DNA of 64,000 nucleotides, taken from the NCBI GenBank assembly GCA_905178155.1, contig CAJINV010000012.1, forward strand, positions 1,740,492 to 1,804,491, given 5' to 3'. This DNA is from Amoebophrya sp. A120. Lineage: Eukaryota; Sar; Dinophyceae; Syndiniales; Amoebophryaceae. Position numbers and translations under genes: made by a program. The stretch's first letter is position 1; the number at the start of each line of letters is the position of its first letter. Shown in pieces: positions 1 through 9,929 of this stretch. A model generated the notes under the pieces. It saw only the letters and a program-made list of their open reading frames with translations, was not told the DNA's origin and did not search any database.

Positions 1-1
1 A

Positions 2-442
2 GGGATCGGCCAGCGCCTGGCGTGCCAGGTGATGATGCGAAGAAGGGGGCTGAGCGGAGAGGAATTGACTTGGGTGGTGCAGGTGTTTTTCGTCTCGGCA
101 ATGATTTACTATCTTCCAGTAATGCGTCGCTTCTTCGAAGTAAAAAAATGGGCAGAATTAATGGGAGAGATGGCGCTGACAATAGCAGAAACAATGGGGA
201 TGACAATGGAGGTCGTGGAGGAAAATAATGAAAAGAACAGGAGCAGAAGCAGAGACGTTTTACAGGGTGGTCTTTGGCATGAACATGCTAGGGCTCGCGG
301 ATCCGTACACGATGGGGCTGAAAACGTTGCGGGCAACAGCGCAGGCCAACTACCTGACGGGCCCAAGTATTTTTGCGCCTCTAGCGACGACACCAGTAAA
401 GGTAGTGGGACAATCGAATGCGGGTATATCCAAAACAGATGA
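2..442 (+). CDS. Open frame entering from the left edge, unknown
   Basis: An open frame without a stop runs from the window edge to 442. Its first ~75 residues look protein-like: a hydrophobic stretch (LTWVVQVFFVSAMIYYLP) followed by basic and acidic residues. It overlaps the longer ORF at 228-2237, which begins at an ATG in another frame. After about position 230 the frame looks like a shadow of that ORF. The two could be consecutive ORFs of one mobile element, linked by reinitiation or frameshifting, but nothing shows this directly. No family recognised. Confidence 0.3.
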   Translation, partial: GIGQRLACQVMMRRRGLSGEELTWVVQVFFVSAMIYYLPVMRRFFEVKKWAELMGEMALTIAETMGMTMEVVEENNEKNRSRSRDVLQGGLWHEHARARGSVHDGAENVAGNSAGQLPDGPKYFCASSDDTSKGSGTIECGYIQNR

Positions 443-2237
443 GCGCCAGATACTGAAAAGAAAAGAAGCAGGCCTCGCGCTCCTGCAGGCGCTTAGCGAC
501 GGGGCAAAAGTGAGGCTATCGCCTGGGAGCGACTTGCGAGCGTGTGGAATAGTAAAGCAGCGTAGCGCAGTAGGGAAACTGAGGACGGCGAGCCAATATA
601 CACACCGAGGCGACGCGAGCCTTATGGTTGATCGGGAAAGGCAGGGGGGATACGGAAAAAAGGGGCAAGCAGATAAAAAGCAAAAAATATGGGTGAAGCA
701 TTCGGAAAAGGCGGGCACGACGATAGTAACAATACAAGAGGAAAGCTCGAGAGCCGAGGCACACCTGTGGAAAATAGAAACAAAGGGGAGCCGCCTGAAG
801 TCGGAAGTAAGAGAAGAAGAGAGGAGCTTCGTGGCGTATTGCAATAATGCAATAAGAACAATCGAGAAGGTGAGGGAGAGAAGAATAGGCAAACAAGGTA
901 GGACAGAAATAATGCCACTGGACTATAACGAACTAAGGGAAAAGACGAGCGGCCTGCTGCGCAAAGGAAATGGCATAGGGCTGGAGCTACGAGAAACGAT
1001 CGAAAAGGCAGAAAGCGAGGATGCAGGGCTGACAGTCGAAAAGAGAAGAGGAAACGGAAGGAGGACGGAGGCGAAAAGGGATATAGAGAAGGAGATAACG
1101 GAACTGATCCCGCTTCGAGTAGCGAATGTGTTGAATCATGACAATGAATACACATGCTGGATTCGATTCGATTTTGGGAAAAAGTGTATAGGTATGGACC
1201 CTGTATGGGAGTGGCCGGAAAGGTCAAAAATAAAAAGGCAGGCTTGCATCCACAGGAAAATATTAGGCGAGAGCAAGAAAGAAGAGAGAGAAAACGACAA
1301 CGGAGAAGGTAACAAGGAGAAGGAAAAAGCAGGGGGCGAGGGAATGATGGAAAAAAGGGACAAGAAGAAGGGAAGAGGTGGAGAAAACGAGAATCGGGCC
1401 GCGAACGCGGGAGCGAGTTCGTCGGGGAGCAGCCAGGTAAATGCAAGAGGAAAACAGAAAAAAAAAAAAGAAGAAAGAGAAGAAAAATCGGACGAAACCC
1501 TTTCAGAAACGATTCCCAGATTGATAGAAAAAGAGAAGAAGGCAGCGGACCAAGGAGGGGAGGAAATGAAGCAGAGGGCTCTGGGAATAATCGAGAAGGC
1601 GACGCGACTCTTGAAAGAGGCCGAGGGATTAGACCACGACCGGGGAGAAGAGAAGAGCACAGGAATGGAAATTGATGGAGACGCAGAAAGCGCAGACGAG
1701 GGTGGAGAAATGGAAGTCGAAACGAAAAAAGAATCGGACGGGGGAGGCGAATTCTACAAGGCAGAGGCAGATACATACGAAGGCACACGGCGCGGATACG
1801 TTTTCAAATTAGGGAAAGCGGGGCAAGGGTATTACAAGGACAGGGGACCCGAGGAAGCCACCCGCGTCTTCTTTAGCTGCTGCGTAGGCTGGGGGGAGGA
1901 TGAAAAAAGGGAGGAAGCAAGAAGAAAGAGAGCAGAGCCGGCCTCAGACCCACAAATAGAAGAGGCGCCACGAAAAAGGCAACACAGAAAAGACGAAGAG
2001 GCGACTAACACAACAAAAAACGACGAGCGAGGAGAAAAGGAAGAAAGAAAAAAAGAAGAAAAAAAATTTCCGACACTGGAGGAACTACTGGGCGACGACT
2101 TTGAAACAAAGGAGGAGGAAGAGCAACAGCAAGAAGAAAGAAGAAAGAGAGAGGAGGAGAGGAAAAGGAGGAGGCAGGCGAAATATGAAACCCCTCTGCA
2201 AGAAGAACTGGCGAAAATGTTCAGGAGTTTAGACTAA
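228..2237 (+). CDS. Lys/Glu-rich protein of unknown function (possible retroelement ORF)
   Basis: A 669-codon uninterrupted ORF. Residues 1-150 are of mixed composition. The rest is dominated by Lys, Glu and Arg, with long KKEEERKK-type runs near the C-terminus that suggest coiled coil or disorder. The coding strand is strongly purine-rich and prefers AGA/AGG and ATA codons, unlike the CGN-preferring genes elsewhere in the window. It contains no introners, also unlike ACSL, LCMT1, the protease and the giant gene. No zinc knuckle, reverse transcriptase or other motif is visible. A gag-like or ORF1-like protein of a retroelement is possible but unproven; a lineage-specific gene is equally possible. 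Confidence 0.45.
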   Translation: MKRTGAEAETFYRVVFGMNMLGLADPYTMGLKTLRATAQANYLTGPSIFAPLATTPVKVVGQSNAGISKTDERQILKRKEAGLALLQALSDGAKVRLSPGSDLRACGIVKQRSAVGKLRTASQYTHRGDASLMVDRERQGGYGKKGQADKKQKIWVKHSEKAGTTIVTIQEESSRAEAHLWKIETKGSRLKSEVREEERSFVAYCNNAIRTIEKVRERRIGKQGRTEIMPLDYNELREKTSGLLRKGNGIGLELRETIEKAESEDAGLTVEKRRGNGRRTEAKRDIEKEITELIPLRVANVLNHDNEYTCWIRFDFGKKCIGMDPVWEWPERSKIKRQACIHRKILGESKKEERENDNGEGNKEKEKAGGEGMMEKRDKKKGRGGENENRAANAGASSSGSSQVNARGKQKKKKEEREEKSDETLSETIPRLIEKEKKAADQGGEEMKQRALGIIEKATRLLKEAEGLDHDRGEEKSTGMEIDGDAESADEGGEMEVETKKESDGGGEFYKAEADTYEGTRRGYVFKLGKAGQGYYKDRGPEEATRVFFSCCVGWGEDEKREEARRKRAEPASDPQIEEAPRKRQHRKDEEATNTTKNDERGEKEERKKEEKKFPTLEELLGDDFETKEEEEQQQEERRKREEERKRRRQAKYETPLQEELAKMFRSLD

Positions 2238-3290
2238 GAAGGTAGAAGATAGGTAGTACGATCGAGGTTGATGCGATGAGAATTCAGACAATGAACACAG
2301 TGAAGGCATGTTGCGCAAATTTAATACGTTGAAGAAACACATAAAAAAAACTGTAAGGGAAAGGGTGGGCCGCTCTCGAAGCAAAAAAAAAAATATAAAC
2401 GAGGTGGGGGGTGTTCTGGCGGATGCGGAGGGAGGAGTGGAAACGGAAAGAGTATATACGAAAAAGCGAAATAATTCGTAAAAGATGGCACCAACGTCCC
2501 GCGCGTCTCATCTCGTCCCCGCCAGCCCAGGAGGCACGGCGCTGCTTGTCATCTCGTCCACGCTGGCCGCTTAGCCGCGGCCCGGCGCTGCTATCCCGCT
2601 GTAGAGAGCTAGTCGAAAAGAAGAAAATATATCAAAGTGGTGACAGGGTTGCTATTTTAAAAGTCTGTGCTAAAGCAGCGCCCCCCTTCCCCAAGGGGCC
2701 CCCTCGGGGCGGGCGCGATGGCGGCTCTGAGTAGGCGGAGCCCTGGGGCCCGATTCTTCGAAAACGCATGAAAAAGGTGCGCGGACTAAGGTCGGCTGAA
2801 GTGCTCGAAAGGGGTACGCTTCGGAGTTGTCCGTCATCGTAATAGGGTCATCGGGTATGATCGATAGACCCCCAGTATACGTACTAGCGCACAGCCGGCC
2901 ACAAATGTAAGTTTGCGATCAAGTTTGTAAGACTAACCCATCAAGGCCACGCCGAGTTTCCACCTTGCTCGCGGGCTTGGATGGTAAGGGGGTTCTGCCA
3001 CAAGTAGCGCCCACTGGTTGTAGTTACGCGTAAGCAATCGATAACGGTTCTGCGGCTGCGGCCGGGTGGTAGTTAGGAAGTGGATCGGGTATCCACCTAG
3101 GGGTATTGGCAGAGGCTAAATCTGTTCTAGCGCCCAGGTATTGGCAGAGGCTAAATCTGTTCTAACGCCAACCCGCCAGGAGTTAAATGGTTACTACTAC
3201 TACGATGCTGTGCCGCTCCAGCTTATTTTGCGGCACATCATCAAAACCGGTGTTGCAGCTGCGAACCAATTTCGTTCATGACTTCTACAG
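2238..3290. other. Non-coding stretch with a short tandem duplication
   Basis: No credible coding frame. It contains A-rich runs near 2380-2400 and a C/G-rich patch at 2670-2750. If the ACSL exon at 3291 is preceded by an intron, at least the right part of this stretch is intronic. Confidence 0.5.
3102..3169. repeat. Two-copy direct repeat, 35-bp period
   Basis: The segment beginning GGTATTGGCAGAGGCTAAAT occurs at 3102-3134 and again at 3137-3169 with one difference near its end. Confidence 0.85.
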
Positions 3291-4252
3291 GATCTGTGGA
3301 AGTATGCATTGCAAAAGCATCGTACTAGTATAAATCGCATGACAAATTGACTTAGCATTACAAATGAAATTTGTAATGCGGATTTGCCTCAAGAAAAAGA
3401 TTTGTAATGCATAACTGCAATTAGAAGTACGAGTACGATAGTTTTGCAGTTCATAGGAAGGGTCCGAACGGGGAGTACGTCGCTCTTTCCAAAGTCGAAT
3501 CCGCGTATGAAAGTGCACAACTCCACCCCCTCCCCCTCATTTGTAAAGCAGGAACAGCATTAGAAGCATCAGCAGTAGCGCAGGTTCTGCATGACAAATC
3601 TGTACTTAGAGGATTACTGTGCTGTTCCAGCTGCCAGAACTTGTCATGCATAATAGTGACAGGAGGCAAGGCGTGAATTAGGTATTTTGCATGAGAAATG
3701 AGAACGAGGGGGAGTTGTGCAGTTTCATACCGCGTGCAAGCTCAGCCCCTACATCGACCAGTGCTGCGCGTACGGGAAAACCGGCGCGGCAACCCACATT
3801 CTGCTGGTCGTCGCGAACGATGTGAAGCTGAAGGAGCTGGGGAAGGAGCTGGGGCAGGGCGACGGTGATTTGGCGAAAATCAGAACCAATCCGGCGGTGA
3901 TTAACGCGGTGTATGGTTCTATGAAGGACTACTGCAAACAGTCCAAGATCCTCCCCTTCGAAACCCCGGCGAAGTTGCGGATTGTCGACATCGTCTGGAC
4001 ACCCGAGAACGAAATGCTGACTGCCGCGATGTATCCTGTGCAAAAGCATCGTACGCGTAGTAATCGCAGTCATGCATTACAAATCTCGATCCCAAGGTAA
4101 AACAGCATGACAAACTCCATTTCTCATGCTGAGTGAATTTGTCATGCGATTTCTACTAGTGCGATACCTTTGCAATGCATACGATGAAGATGAAGCGACC
4201 CCAGATCCAGAAACAGCACCAGGACTTGTTGGACGAGATGTATTCGGCGTGA
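3291..4252 (+). CDS. Long-chain acyl-CoA synthetase, C-terminal part
   Basis: Joined exons 3291-3302, 3461-3505, 3735-4031 and 4187-4252 encode 139 residues ending in TGA. The product matches the C-terminal subdomain of long-chain acyl-CoA synthetases (AMP-forming; fatty acid + ATP + CoA to acyl-CoA). Visible landmarks are GEYVALSKVE (the GE-[YF]-VA..K-E segment), ILLVVAND, and the end segment LTAAMKMKRP, equivalent to 'LTPTLKLKRP' of ACSL. Three introners interrupt it and precise removal restores the frame. The frame is closed by TGA at 3279-3281, and CTTCTACAG precedes GAT at 3291, so an ordinary AG acceptor is likely there. The AMP-binding core is not seen within the 3.3 kb upstream, so the gene is either split by a long intron reaching past the window or is a 3' remnant. 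Confidence 0.82.
3303..3455. mobile_element. Introner, family A
   Basis: 153 bp, TSD GGAAG intact, in ACSL. Its interior is the reverse complement of the interior of the family A copy at 4032-4181 in the same gene. Confidence 0.9.
3506..3729. mobile_element. Introner, family E
   Basis: 224 bp, TSD CCGCG intact, in ACSL. The ends pair over a GTGCACAACTCC-type stem with C-rich and G-rich arms. Confidence 0.9.
4032..4181. mobile_element. Introner, family A
   Basis: 150 bp, TSD CGATG intact. Removal joins LTAAM to KMKRP, the conserved ACSL end. Confidence 0.92.
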
Positions 4253-5733
4253 AATCTTGATCTTGTTGAAAAATGATGACTGGTTGGGGGGCGGAGTAGG
4301 AGGTTTTTGGTCGAAATTAGAAGTAGACTAGAATTACTGTGATTCGTTGGCAAGGAGCGGCTGCTCACTTGCTGTACAAGTCGGAGATAAATTGCAGACT
4401 TTTTCAACTACAGAATAAAAATGAAAGGCGAAGTATAAAAATCTGGTGATGGTTGGTCACGGTGTTTGGAGTTTACACTACTTACACGTGGTTTTGGTTT
4501 CGTGATTTCCGAGAAGGCGAGTTGGAGTATAATCGGAATCTGGATCATCTTTCAAGTAGATGAATTGGGACGAGTTTTACTTCTAGAAGAAGAAGACTCC
4601 ACACCACTACAAGGACACACCTGTACATCATGTATCTGGAAATGAACCACCACTCCTGCTAGTAGTAACTAGAGGACCGAATTCGGAACTACCATTGGAG
4701 AATTCGCTTTCGCTACATCTAAATGCATGTTGACATTTCTCACGAATTAAAAAAAAAACCCTCCACAACATGATGAAAAGCAAGAAACTGTGCATATCAT
4801 ACGATAAAAAACTACAGCAACAGAACACCGCTGGTTGCCGTACCAAAAGAGAAAACCGTAATTGCCTTTTTTTCTTGCTCCCCCTTACAATACAAAAGCA
4901 AAGCTGCCCCTCAGCTATGTCAGAAAATCCACAATTCTACTCGTACCAGCGTGCTGCTGTACTAGTGTGCTAAAAAGGAGCTCACACTAGGTGCAAGCAT
5001 AGCATAATCGTGTATAATAATGTAACTCTAGCGCAATTAATATGGCCTAACTAAGGAACGAAAACGAAAGTCATTGTTTCGACATCACACTCTGCACAAG
5101 ATTCAAAAACCCCACACTTGTTTCTACATTTCAGAAAATAAAACATTTGCCGGAACAGATTCTGAGGCAGACAAGAGAACTGCGGACGATAGCATGATTC
5201 TGATTTTGCAAGGCGGTGGTCCTCGATTGTTCTGGTTCTAGCACGCAATCGCGCCTATATCTATTTCTTATTCTTACATCATGATTTTTTTTCCCGACCA
5301 CGGTCACGGATCGCGCCAAAAATCCAATCACAAAAAAGTTCCTTCTGACGAAGATGATTTTTCCATGTGTGTTGTTTGGTGTGACCACATAGAAGAGACA
5401 AGAAACAGACCACGCCGTGATAACCGCTTTTCACAGAAACAACACCACACGGATTATACCACCCCAGGCGATACAAGATCAAAAAGAGCTATGCCTATGT
5501 CAACTTCGAGATTTACAACCTCTTCCACGCAATAATTTTGATTGCGACCACGAGCTGCTAAAAATGTTTGGCATAGTAGTACTATGTATCGGTAATATCA
5601 GCACTGGAAACAAAACACTTTTAGATTTTTCAGTCTAGTCTCCAACCGTTGATATAGAAGTACTACGACACGACCGCACAAGAATTACCCCGTCTTTCCT
5701 TTGTAGAACACCACAAAAATTCCTACCACGACC
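4253..5733. other. Intergenic region between ACSL and LCMT1
   Basis: About 1.5 kb, AT-leaning, no coding frame I can support and no introner. A pyrimidine-rich run ending in TTTGTAG at 5706 lies 27 bases before the LCMT1 ATG and could be a leader-splice acceptor; this is only a possibility. Confidence 0.6.
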
Positions 5734-7517
5734 ATGACCTCCGACCCACACGCCGACTTTTTCGGTCAGGACCCGCAGCTCCAGCAGTTAGGCGATGAGT
5801 TCGATAAACCACCGGAAGAGCGGACGAAACAGGTGGTCGCCTGGCCGCCCCCAGGTTACCGAACCGGCGACACCCTCCTCGACGCCCCGGTGCAAGCGAC
5901 CCATTTGGACGCCGCGGGCGCAAAGGCGGTGTGTGCGGATCTCGGGTATTTCCAGGACCCGTGGATTCGACAAATCGTCCCGGCTTACGTCTGCGGGCGG
6001 AAGAGTCCGATCATGCACCGGGGATACTACTTGCGGAACGTCGCGATGCGGCTGAAAGTGGAGCAGTTTATCAAGAACAGCAATCCCTCTATCAAATGTA
6101 AAAATGTCTGGGTCTGGAAGAGTCATGCTGTTTCTGCATGACACAGAAGGTCTGGCATGGAAGCTCTTGCGTCACAGGTTTCGAGAAGCTTCCGCAATGC
6201 CGAATCCGCATGACAAACCCCCCATTTTGGTGACAGAAAGTGAGCAGCTTTTGCTGCCTATGCATCAGAGATTTTTGTGTGTTCTGAAATGCGCATCACA
6301 AGTTGCATTCTTCCAGACCCAGACACTTTTGCACTTGATACCCTCCCTCCCGATTCAAATCGTGGACTTGGGCGCGTTATGCTCTGCAAAATTATCGTAC
6401 TCGTACTAATTGCAATCATGCATGACAAATCTCGTTTCTTACGCAACTCACCATTACAAACTCTATTTTTCCTTCTGGGAAAATTTGTATTGCGATTTAT
6501 AGATACTAGCGCGATGCTTTTGCAATGCATACGCGGGGCTGAACACCATGTATTTCTACACCTCCGCCATGATGGAGCAGTGGGGCCGGAAAAGATCGGA
6601 CTTGTTGTTCTTCGAGGTGGATTTCCCGGTGATTATCGCGAAGAAGACCAAAACGATCCTGCAGAAGAGGAGCCAACTCTTCAAGTTTGACGAACTAATT
6701 TTCGATAAACCGAGTGGAACGGTTCAGATCAACAACGCGACCGAGTGCACGGTGCGGAATACTGTGCACAAAGTAGAACAGTTGAAGCTCCCCTTCTACC
6801 GGCTGTGCGCGACCGACATGCGGCAGTCGGAAGAGTTTAAAACCGTGTTGAACGAGCAGGGGTTTAACGCGATGGCCAACACGTTGTTCTTGTCGGAGTG
6901 TGTGTTGATCTACATGCAGCCGCAATACGGGGACGCCATCATCCAGCAGTGCCGGGAATTGTCTTTAAACCCCACTTATCCAATGCAAAAGTACTTTATC
7001 GTACTAGTATAAATCGCATGACACATTGACTTAGCATTACAGATTGAATTTGTGATGCGGATTTGACTGAAGAAAAAGATTTGCCATGCATAAATGCGAT
7101 AATTAGTACGAGTAAGATACTTTTGCAATGCATACCACCGCTCTAACCATGTTTGCGACGTACGAGCAGTGTAACCCGGACACGAGCTTTGGAAGAATGA
7201 TGGTGAAGAATTTACAGGAACGGGGTTGTCCTTTAATGTCGATCCACGAGTACAAAACGATTGAGGACCAAATCAACCGGTACAAGAAGTTGGGCTTCAG
7301 CGAGTGCAAGGCGATTTCGATCAACGAGCACGTGAAGCAAACCATGAGCGACGCCGAAAAGGTGCGGATAGGGAAGTTGGAATTTCTAGACGAGGTGGAG
7401 GAGCTGAATCTGTTTTTGGATCACTATTTCTTGTTGACGGCTAGCAACAAAGAGTTGGTGGAGTTGGGGAAGGACGGTGCTGGTGTAGTTGGGACGATAA
7501 CGAGTACGACGGGTTGA
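5734..7517 (+). CDS. LCMT1: Leucine carboxyl methyltransferase 1 (PP2A C-terminal methyltransferase)
   Basis: Joined exons 5734-6089, 6346-6376, 6536-6976 and 7140-7517 encode 401 residues. LCMT1 methylates the C-terminal leucine carboxylate of protein phosphatase 2A catalytic subunit using S-adenosylmethionine, in the cytosol. Visible landmarks are the N-terminal AKAVCADLGYFQDPW and SPIMHRGYYLRN segments (family 'RG.Y.R'), the SAM-binding QIVDLGAGLNT formed only after two introners are removed, FFEVDFP, LFLSECVLIYM, and FGRMMVKNLQERGCPL. Family members are usually near 330 residues; the extra length is in N-terminal and internal loops. The ATG at 5734 is the first in frame. All three introners are removed in frame, and exon 2 is only 31 nt. 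Confidence 0.93.
6090..6340. mobile_element. Introner, family B
   Basis: 251 bp, TSD CCCTC intact, in LCMT1. The stem pairs TCTGGGTCTGGAAG with its complement near the right end. Confidence 0.93.
6378..6531. mobile_element. Introner, family A
   Basis: 154 bp, TSD CGCGT/CGCGG (last base differs). It splits the SAM-binding motif between GA and GLNT. Confidence 0.92.
6977..7134. mobile_element. Introner, family A
   Basis: 158 bp, TSD CCACT/CCACC, in LCMT1. Interior orientation is opposite to the copy at 6378-6531. Confidence 0.9.
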
Positions 7518-8554
7518 CGGCGAGGAAAAAGCCATCCCTGATTTGATTTCTGCCCACCTACGACGAAAAAACTTTGTAAGTAAGACCAACGAGAAGAAAC
7601 CTATTCAGCACGACTTTTTGAAAAAAAATCTCTGAGACCACAGACACCGAGGTGCAACTCGCCGCAAACACGAGGACGCATGCGTTCGTAAAGATTTCCA
7701 TCCAAAAAAGTGTTGCACTTTCTTTCCGCAGAGTCGTTTTGCTTCAAAGTTGGTTTCGTGTCGTTGACGTTGGGAGAACCACCGAGGCTTTTGAATTACT
7801 ACCCGAGACGCAGGTGGTTTGTTAGTGGACTTGAGAACACTCGCACACACTTACACGCGTTTGCTCCACTGAGCTCGTTATCAACAGCAGTTCAATGAAT
7901 TCTCTCAATTGCAAGTAAGCGAGCAAGTGGCGCAAGTCTCTTGCTGCGTTACATCCTGTAGGTTCAATTCATCCAAATTCATCACATTCATATAGACCAG
8001 ACCTGGTCAGAGTCAAGTGGCAAAACAGCATGGGAGTCCACTCCTCAACCTGCTCAGATTGGTGCTCGACCCTGGCGGGAGTCAAGTCCCCCAGGGCGAC
8101 CATTCTGAACGCCTGGACCGAGCTGAGTCCATTCATTTCACTACGATCCTGATGGCTTTGCCTTCGTAGTATTTGGGGGATTCGCGGAACATGGTGAAGA
8201 GTTTCCTTTAGGATCTAGATAGATTCTGACCATTTCCCTAAGGATCTAGCTAGTTCAGGCCATTCAGAGCTGTCATTTCATTGAGGAACAGGCGTCATTT
8301 GGGGCGATCGTGTTACGTGTGTGCGGGATCGATTTCCATGACCAACATGGTTAAAAACCGAACTTCTACTAATATCTGTGTGGCCTCGAGCGAAAATTTT
8401 CTCGTTATTGATTCTCAACATTAGACTTTTGATTGCTCAACCGGACAACGTAAATCTGTACTGACAATTTTGGTTTCTTCTTGATTTATGATTTTGGAAT
8501 CTTTTGCACGACAACATTGTCGAATTATTGTCATTTCGTTTGCAAAAACTCAAA
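7518..8554. other. Intergenic region
   Basis: About 1 kb without a supported gene. A loose duplication of a GGATCTAGATAG/GGATCTAGCTAG phrase is seen near 8210-8260. Confidence 0.5.
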
Positions 8555-9742
8555 ATGTCTTCAAACATTGTTTCGTCAGCATGTCCATGTTTCTTGCTTG
8601 GTCTGACAACCTTTCAAAAAGTTTGCTCCTATGTTTTGCTTCTCTCGTCTATCAACTATTTCTGCAACTCGCATGATGCCAAAGCCATCTGCGTCCAGGC
8701 ATTGAAACTCTCTTCGTCGCAACCATTCCGTGGTGGATGTTCTGGTGGTGTCACTGCCCCCACTCAGACGCAGACGGTGGTTGTGGGGGAAGAAGATCGT
8801 CGTGGCGACGCTGAGTCGCGTCCTCGTACTGGCAATTCAGCAAGTAGAAGCTCGAGTCGAATTACCTCGGTCTTCCATCCCGCGCCGCCGCGACGCGCTG
8901 GCGCGGTGGTCACCACGACATCAGGTGCTGATACACGAGCAGAGCCGAGATTTTGCAAGAATAAACCTGCTCCACCCAACAAGAGTAGCAGCAGTACCAG
9001 TAGCACTTCCACTTCGACCGCCGGTCAGAGGAATCTTCTAGATAAAGTGCCTACTACTTGTGATGTTACATCAGCAACGCGCGCGGCAACCGCCTCTGGG
9101 CGAACTGGTGCTTGCCCCGACCGCAGTGCCGCTAGTGAATTTTTACCCTGTAGTGGTCGCAGCGCCGAGGCATCTTCCGGTAGCAACAGAGACTCCCCCG
9201 TCCTCGAGAGAAACTCGCAGCGAAGAAAAAAGCATAAGCAGCCACAATCACAAAACCAACATAAGCAGGAAAACGATGACGCTCCTGAGGTTGTTGATTA
9301 TTCCGCACATTTTCGCCACGCCCGCGTCGGACCGATTTTGCCGCCAAGCGACCTTTTCAATTTTCTGACACCGTGGCCGTGGCCGCAGGATTCGCACACT
9401 CGTACCGATGCGAGCGCATCCTCGTCCGATAGTGGACGTGAAGCCGAAAAGCAAAAAAACAAACACGATGCGCGAGGACTGCAGAAGCCACCGCAATGCG
9501 ACATCGACGGGGAGGTTGTCTGCGAAAGATATATTCCCAGCGAACAAGATGAGGAGATGACGTCTTCCTGTACCGCCACTGTTTTCTCGCTATTTTGGGG
9601 CCCCTGCCACCGTAGTGGTCATGGAGGTTCGGGTCTTGATGTTTACAGAAAAAATATGGAATGGAAACAGGTGCTGTTACATCATCTTCGCGATTGGGCG
9701 GCTATTTGTCATGACGGCAAACCAGCAGACTTCTATGTCTAA
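8555..9742 (+). CDS. Hypothetical, possibly secreted, low-complexity protein
   Basis: A 395-codon ORF from the ATG at 8555; an in-frame ATG at 8504 would add 17 residues. I prefer 8555 because it puts a hydrophobic, Cys-containing stretch (FLLGLTTFQKVCSYVLLLSSI) near the N-terminus, resembling a signal sequence. The middle is rich in Ser, Thr, Arg and Pro, followed by a basic KHKQPQSQN region and an acidic end with a few Trp/Cys residues (FSLFWGPCHRS). No family recognised. GC content is higher than in the AT-rich DNA downstream, supporting coding. No introner seen. Confidence 0.45.
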   Translation: MSSNIVSSACPCFLLGLTTFQKVCSYVLLLSSINYFCNSHDAKAICVQALKLSSSQPFRGGCSGGVTAPTQTQTVVVGEEDRRGDAESRPRTGNSASRSSSRITSVFHPAPPRRAGAVVTTTSGADTRAEPRFCKNKPAPPNKSSSSTSSTSTSTAGQRNLLDKVPTTCDVTSATRAATASGRTGACPDRSAASEFLPCSGRSAEASSGSNRDSPVLERNSQRRKKHKQPQSQNQHKQENDDAPEVVDYSAHFRHARVGPILPPSDLFNFLTPWPWPQDSHTRTDASASSSDSGREAEKQKNKHDARGLQKPPQCDIDGEVVCERYIPSEQDEEMTSSCTATVFSLFWGPCHRSGHGGSGLDVYRKNMEWKQVLLHHLRDWAAICHDGKPADFYV

Positions 9743-9929
9743 CAATCACTATCTTACTTTCCCACCAGGACTCCAAAACCGAATCAAGCCCAACACACTT
9801 CTCGAAAATGCATGCGCATTGTGCACCCCATTCCATATTCTTTCCCTACTCGACATCGGAATCCGATCTGCAACGACCACTTTTGCTACATATTGTCGAC
9901 TGAATCACATGAAAAACTTAGCCTGACTT

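Noticed and set aside
622..1788. 388-codon minus-strand ORF, very rich in Leu, Phe, Ser and Pro
   Set aside because: Antisense shadow of the Lys/Glu-rich plus-strand ORF (AAG/GAG read backwards).
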